Shown: positions 1 to 9,522, numbered from the stretch's first letter. The stretch: DNA of 64,000 bases from Oscillospiraceae bacterium (GCA_031255415.1 JAIRSO010000018.1:1-64000); one strand, 5' to 3'. Notes: a model not told the origin generated them from the sequence alone. A program made the numbers and translations.

Positions 1-711
1 CAGCTCACGCATGATAATAACGACGGTCTGCCCGGCCGGCTCGACGCGCGCGAGGCTTATCCTAATTACGATTGGGGTGCGATACGCATCTGGGCTTGGG
101 GGCATCAGAAGCTGGCGGATTACCTTATTACCCGCGAGGATGTTGACGCGGGCAGACTGGTCGCGACTGGACACTCTCGCGGCGGCAAGACCGCGCTGGC
201 GGCGGCGTTGTTCGACGAGCGTTTCGCCGCGTGTTGCGCTAACAACTCCGGCGCTGGCGGATGCGGGTGCTTCCGGTACCTAGGAGACAGGAACGGGCTC
301 AATCAGGATGACGGCGTCGTTGAGAGCATGGGACGCGTCGGTTCGGCGTTCCCGCACTGGTGGGGGCCTGGGTTCAAGGCGTTCGAGGGCGAGGAGCGCC
401 CCGACGCGATGGGCAGGGAGAATGAATTGCCGTTCGATCTGCACACGCTCAAGGCGTTGATCGCCCCGCGCGCGCTCATGAGCTGCGAGGGGCTGGACGA
501 CTCTTGGGCGAACCCGTTCGGCTCTTGGCTGACGTGGAAGGCGGCGCAGCCCGCGTTCGACTTGCTGGGCGGGCGGAGCTATATCTATTACCGCGAGGGC
601 GGGCACGGGTTTGGCGAAGAGGATTGGCTTGCCGTCGCGGACTTCTGCGACGAGTTATTCTTTGGCAAGCATACCGCTAGGGCGTGGAACGCGCGTGACT
701 TTTCCGACTGA
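1..711 (+). CDS. Glucuronoyl esterase-like (CE15-type) alpha/beta hydrolase, 5'-truncated by window edge
   Basis: Frame 1 is open from base 1 ([42 protein letters not shown]...) and continues into the listed ORF 208..711. GHSRGGK nucleophile elbow and late GGHGFG. Confidence 0.75.
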   Translation, partial: QLTHDNNDGLPGRLDAREAYPNYDWGAIRIWAWGHQKLADYLITREDVDAGRLVATGHSRGGKTALAAALFDERFAACCANNSGAGGCGCFRYLGDRNGLNQDDGVVESMGRVGSAFPHWWGPGFKAFEGEERPDAMGRENELPFDLHTLKALIAPRALMSCEGLDDSWANPFGSWLTWKAAQPAFDLLGGRSYIYYREGGHGFGEEDWLAVADFCDELFFGKHTARAWNARDFSD

Positions 712-737
712 ACGCGGCTATAAGGGGGACTGTTAAT

Positions 738-2201
738 ATGGATACGATCACTATCCGCCCCGGCAGGAGCGCGGGGACGATCAACCGGAACATCTACGGG
801 CACTTTTCGGAGCATCTGGGCAGATGCATTTACAATGGCATGTATGTAGGTGAGGACTCGCCTATCCCGAACGTCAACGGGATGCGGACGGACGTAGTTG
901 ACGCGCTTAAACGGATACGGGTACCCGTTCTGCGTTGGCCTGGCGGATGCTTTGCGGACGAGTATCACTGGCGCGACGGGATCGGCCCGAAGTCCGCGCG
1001 CAAACGCATGGTCAACACTCATTGGGGCGGGGTGGTGGAGGATAATTCTTTCGGTACTCATGAGTTTATGGAGTTGTGCAGGCAGATTGGGTGCGAGCCG
1101 TACGTGAACGGCAACGTTGGTTCCGGAACCGTCCGCGAGATGAGCGAGTGGGTGGAGTATCTCAACAGCGACGGCGATTCCACTGTGGTAATGGAGCGCT
1201 GGGCTAACGGGCGCAAGGAAGCTTACGGCGTGAAATATTGGGGTGTGGGCAACGAAAACTGGGGCTGCGGCGGGAACATGAGGCCGGAGTATTACGCCGA
1301 TCTATTCCGTCGGTTCCAGACATACTGCCGCGACTATGGCGATAATAAGCTGACTCGTATAGCTTGCGGCCCCAACGGCGGCGATTATAACTGGACCGAC
1401 ACGCTCATGAAGCAGGCTGGCCGATACATGGACGCGTTGACTCTGCATCACTATACCGTGCCTGGCGACTGGCGCGATAAAGGCTGGGCGACTGAAGCGG
1501 ACGAGGAGCGTTATTATCTCACCTTGAAAAAGGCCGACGCTATGGACGGGATCATCGCCGGGCATCTTTCGGTAATGGATAAGTATGATCCGGATCATCG
1601 CGTCGGGCTGATCGTTGACGAGTGGGGATGCTGGCACAATGTTGAGCGCGGCACCGTGCCGGGATTCCTCTATCAGCAGAACACGATGCGCGACGCTGTC
1701 GTCGCCGCGCTGACGCTCAATATATTCAATCGTCATTGCGATCGCGTCGTAATGGCGAACCTGGCGCAGACGGTCAACGTATTGCAAGCGGTTATACTGA
1801 CCGACGGCGCGGATATGCTGCTCACTCCTACCTATCATGTGTTCGATATGTACAAGGCGCATCAGGACGCTTCGGAGGCGGGGTGCGGCGTATACTGCGG
1901 CAGGCTGCCTAACGGACTGGAGCGGATCAGCGCGTCCGCGTCCGTCAAGGACGGCGTGATAACCCTGACCGCCGCGAATCTATCCATGACCGAAGCCTCC
2001 GACGCGAGGGTATCTATTGAAGATAAGCGTCCCGCTTCGGCGTCCGCGCGGATCATGGCCGGAGGGATCAACGATTGCAACACGTTCGACGTTAAGGCCG
2101 CGGTCGAACCTGTCCGGCTTGACGTATCCGTTGATAACGCCGGGACTATCGCGCTGACTCTGCCGCCGTGCTCGGTCGCGTCGCTGACGATCCATGTCTG
2201 A
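738..2201 (+). CDS. Alpha-L-arabinofuranosidase, GH51 family
   Basis: 487 aa; [65 protein letters not shown] are GH51 motifs. Confidence 0.93.
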   Translation: MDTITIRPGRSAGTINRNIYGHFSEHLGRCIYNGMYVGEDSPIPNVNGMRTDVVDALKRIRVPVLRWPGGCFADEYHWRDGIGPKSARKRMVNTHWGGVVEDNSFGTHEFMELCRQIGCEPYVNGNVGSGTVREMSEWVEYLNSDGDSTVVMERWANGRKEAYGVKYWGVGNENWGCGGNMRPEYYADLFRRFQTYCRDYGDNKLTRIACGPNGGDYNWTDTLMKQAGRYMDALTLHHYTVPGDWRDKGWATEADEERYYLTLKKADAMDGIIAGHLSVMDKYDPDHRVGLIVDEWGCWHNVERGTVPGFLYQQNTMRDAVVAALTLNIFNRHCDRVVMANLAQTVNVLQAVILTDGADMLLTPTYHVFDMYKAHQDASEAGCGVYCGRLPNGLERISASASVKDGVITLTAANLSMTEASDARVSIEDKRPASASARIMAGGINDCNTFDVKAAVEPVRLDVSVDNAGTIALTLPPCSVASLTIHV

Positions 2202-2466
2202 CGGAGCGCGAGTATGCCGACGCTGTCTGCTCGTTGACGATCCGTCTCAAGCGGATATGCACCGGACAGTATCGGATTATGTCGCGTTGATGCCGTCCGT
2301 GCAGCGCGCTGGCGAGAGCGTGTATAAGTCGCGGCTGGAGTCGTGCGCGGCTTGCGCGCATATTATATCCGGAGTATGCCGGCTCTGCGGCTGTTACGCT
2401 GAAGCGAGGGCGGCGAAGCGGCGCATGGCGTGTCCCGACTCGCCAGCGAGGTGGGGCGCGGTGTAG
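2194..2466 (+). CDS. DUF6171-type small Cys-rich (zinc-ribbon-like) protein
   Basis: 90 aa with [28 protein letters not shown]; start overlaps the GH51 stop by 8 nt. Confidence 0.6.
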   Translation: MSDGARVCRRCLLVDDPSQADMHRTVSDYVALMPSVQRAGESVYKSRLESCAACAHIISGVCRLCGCYAEARAAKRRMACPDSPARWGAV

Positions 2467-2512
2467 CCGTGAGTGCGGATGGATTCTCCGGTTGGATGGT
2501 TATATCCCGCGC

Positions 2513-2542
2513 GAACGCCCCGTCATGGCAGACGGGGCGTTC
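2513..2542. terminator. Perfect 12-bp stem hairpin between convergent genes (bidirectional terminator-like)
   Basis: gaacgccccgtc-atggca-gacggggcgttc; no long T tract. Confidence 0.5.
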
Positions 2543-2563
2543 GCCGCGCTTGATGGACGCGTA

Positions 2564-3292
2564 TCAAAATGGCGGGAGCGTCGCTGGGCAATAGGGGGCG
2601 TGCATATTCAAATACGAAGTGTTGCCGTCGCACGAATACGTGAAGGCTGGGCATTCAAAGTTCGACGGGTAGCTCCATGACTCGGTGCCATTAATATAGC
2701 CGTCAATATTCCAGTCGACGGTCTGCAGATACCTGAACGTATGGTATATGGCTTGCCATAGGTAAGCGAGCTGTGAGCAGCCCTGATTGAAATCACTGCA
2801 GTTTCCCGGAGGGCCTTGCGGGCCTGGCGGTCCTTCACCCTGCGGGCCTTGCGGACCGCGCGGGCCTGTCGGACCTCTTGCGCCTCTCGGGCCTGGCGCT
2901 CCTACTTCACCCGTCGGGCCTGTCGGCCCGGGGCCGCCGATGGGTCCCGCTGGTCCGGTAGGCCCTTGCGGACCGCGCTGGCCTTTTGGCCCTGTGGGGC
3001 CTGTAGGTCCGACGAGCCCGGGCTGCCCGACCACCGTGCTTGCGGGGCCGGTTGGACCTCTGCCTCCAGTCGGGCCTGTTGGCCCAATAGGACCCTCGAG
3101 GCCGGGAGGCCCTTGCGGACCGCATCTATTCTCCCCTCTTTCGCCCGTTAAACCCCTTGGGCCGCGAGGACCTTGGCAGCCGCGCGCGCCTTCCGGCCCC
3201 GGCTGAGGCAGACAGTTGGGCGTATATAATATGTCGGGCGGCTTCGGGAGGATCAGATTATTATAGTTATTAACCATCTCTGTCAGGTTCAT
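2564..3292 (-). CDS. Collagen-like triple-helix repeat protein 3
   Basis: 242 aa, uninterrupted Gly-X-Y triplets ([19 protein letters not shown]...) then a Cys/aromatic C-terminal domain. Confidence 0.88.
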   Translation of the reverse strand: MNLTEMVNNYNNLILPKPPDILYTPNCLPQPGPEGARGCQGPRGPRGLTGERGENRCGPQGPPGLEGPIGPTGPTGGRGPTGPASTVVGQPGLVGPTGPTGPKGQRGPQGPTGPAGPIGGPGPTGPTGEVGAPGPRGARGPTGPRGPQGPQGEGPPGPQGPPGNCSDFNQGCSQLAYLWQAIYHTFRYLQTVDWNIDGYINGTESWSYPSNFECPAFTYSCDGNTSYLNMHAPYCPATLPPF

Positions 3293-3334
3293 CGATTTCT
3301 CCCTCCCGGCGAGTCTGATGATTAAAGCCGACGC

Positions 3335-4036
3335 TTAGCATGGGCCGCTGCGGACGTAACGTGACCCGTTGGCGTCATATAGGTGTGTCGGGCAGACGAA
3401 CGCTGAAGGCCATTGCCATAGCGCGCCGGGTACCCCGTTGCAATCGGAATGGTTGGGAGTTAAAGCGTCGAGGAACTTGGCGTACCTGAATGAATGGTAT
3501 ACCATCTCCCAGAGCAGTGTCATGTCCGTGCATCCACCGTTGCAGCTCCCAACCGGGCCTGTGGGGCCTGTTGGGCCGGTGGTGTTTACAGGGCCGGCTG
3601 GGCCTTGCGGCCCTACGGGGCCCCTCGGCCCTGTAGGGCCTTGATCTCCGGCTGGGCCTGTCGGACCCATCATACCGGCGTCGCCGCTTATTCCCCGGCT
3701 TCCGGTTACGCCTATCGGCCCCTGCGGGCCTCTGGGGCCTGTCGGGCCTGCGGGGCCGCGCGGGCCTTGCGAACCCGCGCCGCCTACCGAGCCTGTCGGG
3801 CCTCTGTCGCCGCGCGGACCCGCGCATCCGCGCGGACCTCTGGGGCCGACGGGGCCTGTTATGCCTATGCCGGGCGGACCTTTATCGCCTAAAGGGCCTC
3901 TGGGACCCGTCGGGCCGCGGCGTCCGGTTTCCCCCACCGCGCCGCGCGGGCATGAACCGCACGCGCCGCATGTTTTCAGCGCGCAGCGGGGAACCTCGCC
4001 GTCTCTGTATAGGAACGGCCTGAATTCATCATACAT
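3335..4036 (-). CDS. Collagen-like triple-helix repeat protein 2
   Basis: 233 aa; N-term MYDEFRPFLYRDG; Gly-X-Y repeats; C-term LLWEMVYHSFRYAKFLD...WQWPSAFVCPTHLY. Confidence 0.88.
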   Translation of the reverse strand: MYDEFRPFLYRDGEVPRCALKTCGACGSCPRGAVGETGRRGPTGPRGPLGDKGPPGIGITGPVGPRGPRGCAGPRGDRGPTGSVGGAGSQGPRGPAGPTGPRGPQGPIGVTGSRGISGDAGMMGPTGPAGDQGPTGPRGPVGPQGPAGPVNTTGPTGPTGPVGSCNGGCTDMTLLWEMVYHSFRYAKFLDALTPNHSDCNGVPGALWQWPSAFVCPTHLYDANGSRYVRSGPC

Positions 4037-4056
4037 GCGGTCGATGCGCCCCCTTG

Positions 4057-4779
4057 CTACGGGTAGTCGTTACATGGCGGGGCTGACGGCGGCGTGGGAA
4101 TGCCCGCTCCGTTGTAGAACATTCCCGGACATCTGATTCCGTAATAACTTGAAGGCCAGAGCCATCTGGGGATGTCGGGAAAGAACGTAAGGTTGAGAAT
4201 CCTGGCGTACTTGAACAGATGGTAAGCGGCTTGCCATAGCGCTAGCAGTTGCTGGCAGGTGTTGTAGTTGCCGCATTCGCCTGGAGGGCCTGGAGGGCCG
4301 GGAAGGCTCGCCGGACCCGTAGGACCCGCCGGACCCGCAGGGCCTGGCAGCCCCGTGAGACCCGTGATGCCAGTCGGTCCTTTCGGGCCAGTCGGGCCGG
4401 TTGACCCGGCTATGCCTGGATCGCCTCTTTCGCCCGGCAGCCCCTGATCGCCCGTCGGGCCTGTCGGGCCTGTCGGGCCAGTTGGGCCAGTCGGGCCTCT
4501 GGGGCCTGTTGCGCCTGTCGGGCCTTCGGGGCCTGTTGGGCCTTTCGGGCCGTTGGGGCCTCTGGGTCCTGTCGCGCCGCGCGGGCCTGTGCAGCCTTGT
4601 CCGCGAGGCCCTGTATCACCCTTTAGCCCGCGCGGGCCGACCGTCCCCCGCCCTCCCGCGACTCCGTCGGGACCGTGCGGACACGGACATCCGGGCGCGC
4701 ACGGCGCGGCCTCATACGCCTTTATTAACCCGTCGCAGGGTATATTTGTCGATATGAACGGGCCTATATCGTCATACAT
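4057..4779 (-). CDS. Collagen-like triple-helix repeat protein 1
   Basis: 240 aa; N-term [15 protein letters not shown]; Gly-X-Y repeats ([13 protein letters not shown]); C-term [17 protein letters not shown]...[16 protein letters not shown]. Confidence 0.88.
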   Translation of the reverse strand: MYDDIGPFISTNIPCDGLIKAYEAAPCAPGCPCPHGPDGVAGGRGTVGPRGLKGDTGPRGQGCTGPRGATGPRGPNGPKGPTGPEGPTGATGPRGPTGPTGPTGPTGPTGDQGLPGERGDPGIAGSTGPTGPKGPTGITGLTGLPGPAGPAGPTGPASLPGPPGPPGECGNYNTCQQLLALWQAAYHLFKYARILNLTFFPDIPRWLWPSSYYGIRCPGMFYNGAGIPTPPSAPPCNDYP

Positions 4780-4914
4780 ACGGATCGGATACCCCCTTGC
4801 GTCAGTCCGGGTATCTGTAAGTCAATCGCACTGTCAGATTATGTAAACCAGGGTGATGTGTGCCTGTATAGCCGAAGCGGACTTTTCCGTTTCGGCGTGG
4901 CCAGCCGCGCGCTG

Positions 4915-4943
4915 TTGACAAACCAGTGTTACCCATGTATACT
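4915..4943 (+). promoter_or_regulatory. SigmaA-type promoter TTGACA-17-TATACT for HAD gene
   Basis: TTGACA 4915-4920, 17-nt spacer, TATACT 4938-4943, 7 nt before ATG 4951. Confidence 0.75.
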
Positions 4944-4950
4944 GCCACGT

Positions 4951-5631
4951 ATGTTTTCGACCGTTGCTTGGGACTGGAACGGCACCCTGCTCGACGACTT
5001 GGACGCGGCCGTCGGCGCGGTTAACGCGCTGCTCGAGGCGCGCGGTTTGGCGGCGCTGGATAACGCTCGCTATAAAGAAATATTCACCTTTCCAGTGATT
5101 GATTTTTATCGCCGCGCGGGGTTCGCGTTCGAGATTGAGTCGTTCGAGGATGTGGCGGCGCGGTTCGTGGAATCGTATATGAAGCAAAGCCGGACGTGCC
5201 GGCTGTTCGACGACGCGCCCCGCGCTCTGGAAAGACTGCGCGAAGCGGGGCTATCGCAGGTTCTGCTGACAGCGTCGTATGAACAAATGCTGCTGGCGCA
5301 GTTGAGCGCGTTCGATATTAAGGATTGCTTCGACGAGTTGATCGCGCAGAAGGACGCGCTGGCGCGCGGAAAGACCGACTCCGCTAGATTGTACATGCGC
5401 GATAAAGGTATCGATCCGCGGGAAATGGTGTTGATCGGCGATTCGGAACACGATTGCGACGTTGCGGATGAACTAGGCGCGGCGTGTATATTAGTGCCCA
5501 GAGGGCATCACGGGCGGGATAGGCTGGAAGCGCGGATGAAACGATCGGGATCCCAAGGCGTTGTTCTGGATAATCTTACCGACGCGGCGGAATGGATCGT
5601 CGATGGATTGTCGGCGCGACGCGGACTATGA
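4951..5631 (+). CDS. HAD family hydrolase (phosphoglycolate phosphatase-like)
   Basis: MFSTVAWDWNGTLLDDL...; VLIGDSEHDCDVADELGAACILV. Start reset from 4858 because the promoter lies inside the longer ORF. Confidence 0.85.
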   Translation: MFSTVAWDWNGTLLDDLDAAVGAVNALLEARGLAALDNARYKEIFTFPVIDFYRRAGFAFEIESFEDVAARFVESYMKQSRTCRLFDDAPRALERLREAGLSQVLLTASYEQMLLAQLSAFDIKDCFDELIAQKDALARGKTDSARLYMRDKGIDPREMVLIGDSEHDCDVADELGAACILVPRGHHGRDRLEARMKRSGSQGVVLDNLTDAAEWIVDGLSARRGL

Positions 5632-5664
5632 ACCGGATGAGGTAATATAACAATAGTTTCGTCT

Positions 5665-5825
5665 GCCGCTTCGCGGCTTACGCGGGGTTGACGGTGGGTT
5701 GACGGTGGGTTGACGAAGGGTTAGCGAAAGGTTGGGTACGCTGGGGCGCTGCCCCAGACCCCGCAGGGGGGCTTCAGCCCCCCTTGACCCCCTGACCAGC
5801 GTGCCGCTGGACCCATGTGCCGCTG
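5665..5825 (+). repeat. Dispersed triple-hairpin repeat, copy A (with 11-bp tandem ggttgacggtg-type segment)
   Basis: Core 5741-5825 ctggggcgctgccccagaccccgcaggggggcttcagccccccttgaccccctgaccagcgtgccgctggacccatgtgccgct, matching 58033-58117 (inverted) and 58248-58332. Confidence 0.9.
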
Positions 5826-5891
5826 TAAGTCTTTTTCCTCCCGGGTTGCTCTTACGATAGCTATCAACCTCTACATGTATAACCCTTAAAC

Positions 5892-6782
5892 CTACTTCCT
5901 CCCCTTACCCGTAAAGAACACCGCAATCAGCCCTGGCCCTGTGTGGCTCCCTATTACAGGCCCCGCATAGCCTATCTTTACATCCTTCACTCCTACTTCC
6001 CTTATCAGCGCTTCCCGCACTGACTGCGCGTCCTCTAGGCAATCCCCGTGGCATAGATACATTATTTGCCCTTCCGGCTCCACTATATCTTCCCTTACCT
6101 GTTCTACCAACCTCTTTAGCGACCTCTTTCTTCCCCTAACCTTCCCGCTTGCTACCAACTTCCCATCCAGATCCATATGTATCATCGGCTTAATATCGAA
6201 AATACTTCCTATTACCTCTGTCGTCGCCGAGATCCTCCCCCCGGCTCTCAAATGGTGAAGATTATCCACCGTCACTAAATGACAATACCTCTTCCAATTA
6301 TCTTCTACCCACTTCTTCAGCTCGTGCACATCCAACCCTTGATCCCGCTTCTCTGCCGCGTGCGTTACGAACAACCCTTCCCCTAACGACGCTGCTTTTG
6401 TATTCACTACGTACAGCGTCCTCTCTGGAAACGTCTCCCTCAACTCCATCGCGGCTGCGCATGCGGATTCATACGACCCGCTCAACCCTGCTGAAAACGC
6501 CATATACAGCACGTCGCTTTTTTCTAGCAACTGCCCCATTTTTTCCATATACCTTTGAATCGATATCTGCGTCGTCGTCGCGTGCGCTCCATCCCTTAAC
6601 GCTTGATAGAAATCGTGCATCTTTCCTGCGCCGCGCTGTTCGGCTTCCGTTTGCCCGTCCAGGTTTTCTACCCCGTTCACGGTATATCCTAGCGCAACCG
6701 ACTCTACTCCCAGCTCGCGCATGAACTCCTCGGTCATGTCGCAGGTGCTGTCGGTTAGCAGCGCGTATTTTGGTTCGTTCAT
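5892..6782 (-). CDS. DegV family protein
   Basis: MNEPKYALLTDSTCDMTEEFMRELG...; YMAFSAGLSGSYESA; IGSHTGPGLIAVFF. Start at 6782 with gagaggtg SD. Confidence 0.92.
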   Translation of the reverse strand: MNEPKYALLTDSTCDMTEEFMRELGVESVALGYTVNGVENLDGQTEAEQRGAGKMHDFYQALRDGAHATTTQISIQRYMEKMGQLLEKSDVLYMAFSAGLSGSYESACAAAMELRETFPERTLYVVNTKAASLGEGLFVTHAAEKRDQGLDVHELKKWVEDNWKRYCHLVTVDNLHHLRAGGRISATTEVIGSIFDIKPMIHMDLDGKLVASGKVRGRKRSLKRLVEQVREDIVEPEGQIMYLCHGDCLEDAQSVREALIREVGVKDVKIGYAGPVIGSHTGPGLIAVFFTGKGRK

Positions 6783-6872
6783 ATTAATCACCTCTCGCGG
6801 ACAGTTTATCATTTGTGAACGAAAAGTCAAGCTCCTCTCCCCAAAGTTCAGATTCACGCCTTGTTTTCCTTA

Positions 6873-6985
6873 TACCGCCGCTCCTCGCCCCTTCGTTCCA
6901 TCGTCCCTTCGTATCCTCGTTCCCCCGTCCCTTCGTTCCTCGTTCCATCGTCCCCCCGATCCATTCAAACCATCATAACAATCAT
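6873..6985. repeat. Pyrimidine-rich low-complexity tract with degenerate cccttcgttcc units
   Basis: cccttcgttccatcgtcccttcgtatcctcgttcccccgtcccttcgttcctcgttccatcgtcc. Confidence 0.7.
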
Positions 6986-7195
6986 TACCATTCATAAACG
7001 ACTCATGAAAAGGCCATGCTGATTCTGTTCGCGGATGACGGACGCTGACGCGTGATCTTAAATCGATTACGCACCCGCCTTGATTGGCGCTTCAGCGTTT
7101 AACGGCGCAGGCTGGCTTCTAGAAATTGCCTGTGTATTCCCGCTGAACCGTGGCACAATAGTCCACGTGACTACCCGGAATGGAGGTGAAACAGC

Positions 7196-7396
7196 ATGGC
7201 AAGCACGTCGAACGTGAACGTTGCGGGCGCGAAAGCGGCTCTGGACAACATGAAGTTCGAAATCGCTCGCGAGTTGGGCATCAACCTGAAGCAGGGTTAC
7301 AATGGCGACCTGACTTCGCGCGAGAACGGCTATGTCGGTGGCTTTATGGTCAAACGCTTGATCGAACAGGCCGAACGGCAGATAGCCGGCAAGTAA
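7196..7396 (+). CDS. Alpha/beta-type small acid-soluble spore protein
   Basis: 66 aa; LDNMKFEIARELGINLKQGYNGDLTSRENGYVGGFMVKRLIEQAERQ. Confidence 0.96.
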   Translation: MASTSNVNVAGAKAALDNMKFEIARELGINLKQGYNGDLTSRENGYVGGFMVKRLIEQAERQIAGK

Positions 7397-7507
7397 CCAT
7401 CCGGAACATGGAGGTTCCCCTCCTATGTTTCCAACGGGGACGGGTTATCCGCCCCTGATGATCCTCGCAATGGGCAGTGACAATCAACAGTAGTTGGAGG
7501 AACGACA

Positions 7508-7768
7508 ATGTTCAATCAGAACCAGGCGTCCACCCAGTACCCCAAGCCGGCGCAGGCCGCTTCTTCCTCAAGCTCTTCGGGAACCACGATGGTCCCCGAG
7601 GCCCGCGACGCTCTGAACAACATGAAGCATGAGATCGCCAGCGAGCTGGGGATCAACCTCAAGCAGGGTTACAATGGCGACCTGTCCAGCCGTCAGGCCG
7701 GTTATATCGGCGGCTACATGGTCAAGAGGCTCATCGAGCAGGCTGAGCGCAGCATCAGCGGTCAGTAA
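7508..7768 (+). CDS. Alpha/beta-type small acid-soluble spore protein
   Basis: 86 aa; LNNMKHEIASELGINLKQGYNGDLSSRQAGYIGGYMVKRLIEQAERS with a Ser-rich N-terminal extension. Confidence 0.96.
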   Translation: MFNQNQASTQYPKPAQAASSSSSSGTTMVPEARDALNNMKHEIASELGINLKQGYNGDLSSRQAGYIGGYMVKRLIEQAERSISGQ

Positions 7769-8152
7769 CACGCGGACTCGCGGACGGCGGTAATCACCCC
7801 TCCGCTTGACTCCGAAGTGAATGCTGGGATGGCGCGTCCGGGAAGCATGCCTCCGTCTGGATTATGGATTCAGTTGAATCCAACTCCATCCTCGGATGAT
7901 CATGAACCCTTCCCGTTCGGGTTATGCGCGCTACCGGGCTATGGACATGATCCAGCCCAGTCGGTATTGCGGGGCGTGCCCCTCAACCGAATCAGCGCCC
8001 AGCCTCGCGTCACAGCGGCGGACAGCGCTCCGGCGCGGCTGCCATCCCTCGCACTGTCCTTTTAATGGAAGGGCTACCGTTCCTTTCATACCAAAGGGGG
8101 ATCGACTGGATTTTTCGCCGGTCGGTTCCTCTTTCTTTACGCCTCGCCATTG

Positions 8153-8181
8153 TTGACAATAATCCCTTGCGTTGATACAAT
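8153..8181 (+). promoter_or_regulatory. SigmaA-type promoter TTGACA-17-TACAAT for rpn-like gene
   Basis: TTGACA 8153-8158, 17-nt spacer, TACAAT 8176-8181. Confidence 0.75.
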
Positions 8182-8203
8182 ACCCTTGGAAGGTGTGATC
8201 AAT

Positions 8204-9202
8204 GTGGCCGGCGATCTTCCCAGGCTGAACTACCACGACCACTTCCGCCCAGCTAACGACGTGGTCTTTTCCGTGATGTGCGGCCACAAGGAGATATTCT
8301 GCCCTTTGGTTAGCGCCGTTACCGGCCGGAACATAGTATTAAAAGAGGGGCCTCGCACGCAGGCCGAGATGCGCGAGGACGACGCGCTGCTGGCGGCTAT
8401 CCGCTTCGATTCGTTCGCGCGGGATACGGATGAGAAGCTCTACAGCGTGGATATCAATCGTTCATACAGGCAGGCGCGCGAGGTGAGCCGGACGGTTTAC
8501 TATGCGTGCCGCGCGATATCTACGCAGGACGTGTCCAGGATGCGGTATGAACTGCTCAATCCTGTCCATATATCCTTTATCTTTACCGACCATAAGGAAA
8601 AGCGCCCGGTGCGCCGCGTAAAGCTGTTGTTCACGGATACTCACGAGGTATACGACGATCTGATTGAGATAACGCTCGTATACGTGCCGACCGTCGTTAA
8701 AGAGGGAAACGGATGCGGGAGTCTCTATACTTTCGCTCGTTTTTACTCCATAGCTAGCCAGGCGGCGGCGGATAATTTCTGCAATGAGTTTGGACGCACG
8801 GATCTAGGCAAGGAGTTGATCAGGATGTATAACAACACCACCGCGAATGCCAACAATTTGTACAAAATCGAGAAGTCGAGCTACTTTACCGAAAGGCTCA
8901 ACGAGGCGCAGTTGGAGGAAGAACGGAAAGAGTATAGGCTCATTGGCATGCGTGAAGGCGAGCGTAAAGGCATGATCAAAGGCATGCGTGAAGGCGAACG
9001 CAAAGGCATGATTAAAGGCATGCGTGAAGGCATGCGTGAAGGCATGCGCGAGGGCGAGCGTAAAGCGCTTTTTGGTGTGGCGCAAAAGCTTCGTACCTCT
9101 GGCGCTCCGATGGAGATGATTACGGGATTAACAGGCCTAACTGAGGACGAGGTGAGGCGGCTGCGTCCCGATATCGAGCAAGGAGCTAATCAGGATGTAT
9201 AA
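8204..9202 (+). CDS. Rpn family recombination-promoting nuclease / PD-(D/E)XK nuclease family transposase-like protein
   Basis: NDVVFSVMCGHKEIFCPLVSAVTGRN...; IRFDSFARDTDEKLYSVDINR; LIEITLVYVP; charged C-terminal GMREGERKG repeats. GTG start with ggaaggtg SD downstream of the promoter. Confidence 0.82.
   Translation: MAGDLPRLNYHDHFRPANDVVFSVMCGHKEIFCPLVSAVTGRNIVLKEGPRTQAEMREDDALLAAIRFDSFARDTDEKLYSVDINRSYRQAREVSRTVYYACRAISTQDVSRMRYELLNPVHISFIFTDHKEKRPVRRVKLLFTDTHEVYDDLIEITLVYVPTVVKEGNGCGSLYTFARFYSIASQAAADNFCNEFGRTDLGKELIRMYNNTTANANNLYKIEKSSYFTERLNEAQLEEERKEYRLIGMREGERKGMIKGMREGERKGMIKGMREGMREGMREGERKALFGVAQKLRTSGAPMEMITGLTGLTEDEVRRLRPDIEQGANQDV
8825..9202 (+). other. Candidate internal in-frame translation start giving the 125-aa C-terminal tail (RpnS-like)
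   Basis: aaggag (8810-8815), 9 nt, ATG 8825, in frame with the parent gene; the same SD/spacing precedes the standalone copy. Confidence 0.45.
8943..9065 (+). repeat. Intragenic repeats encoding GMREGERKGMIK / GMREG units
   Basis: ggcatgcgtgaaggcgagcgtaaaggcatgatcaaa repeated, then ggcatgcgtgaa units; copy number differs in the downstream paralogue. Confidence 0.85.
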
Positions 9203-9470
9203 CAATACCACCGCGAACGCCAACAATTTGTATAAAATTGAGAAGTCGAGCTACTTTACCGAAAGGCTCAACGAGGCGCAGCTGGAGGAAGAAAGGAAAG
9301 AGTATAGGCTCATTGGCATGCGAGAAGGCATACGCGAGGGCATGCGTGAAGGCGAGCGTAAAGCGCTTTTTTGTGTGGCGCAAAAGCTTCTCGCTTCCGG
9401 CGCTTCGATGGAGTTAATCACGGGATTGACAGGCTTAACCGAGGACGAGGCACTGCAATCGCGGGGATGA
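9195..9470 (+). CDS. Standalone copy of the Rpn C-terminal tail domain (91 aa)
   Basis: MYNNTTANANNLYKIEKSSYFTERLNEAQLEEERKEYRLIGMREG identical to the parent tail; SD aaggag 9 nt upstream; start overlaps parent stop (ATGTATAA). Confidence 0.75.
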   Translation: MYNNTTANANNLYKIEKSSYFTERLNEAQLEEERKEYRLIGMREGIREGMREGERKALFCVAQKLLASGASMELITGLTGLTEDEALQSRG

Positions 9471-9504
9471 GCCGCCTCCCGGTACAATGCCTCATCCCCG
9501 CGAT
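9458..9504. terminator. 14-bp perfect stem hairpin between convergent genes
   Basis: atcgcggggatgag ... ctcatccccgcgat, overlapping the stop of the 9195..9470 ORF. Confidence 0.6.
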
Positions 9505-9522
9505 CCATTTATTTACCCTGCC

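Noticed and set aside
2787-4846. Long plus-strand ORFs rich in GPVGP/GPLGP opposite the collagen genes (e.g. 2787..3206, 3861..4136)
   Set aside because: They are mirror readings of Gly-X-Y codons; the minus strand gives clean termini, shared N/C-terminal domains and better starts.
8204-9202. Treating the Rpn gene as a mobile element with terminal repeats
   Set aside because: No terminal inverted repeats or target duplications seen; only the tail duplication is evident.
8804-9383. Minus-strand ORFs with HAFTHAFTHAF repeats
   Set aside because: Antisense artefact of the GMREGERKG-coding repeats.
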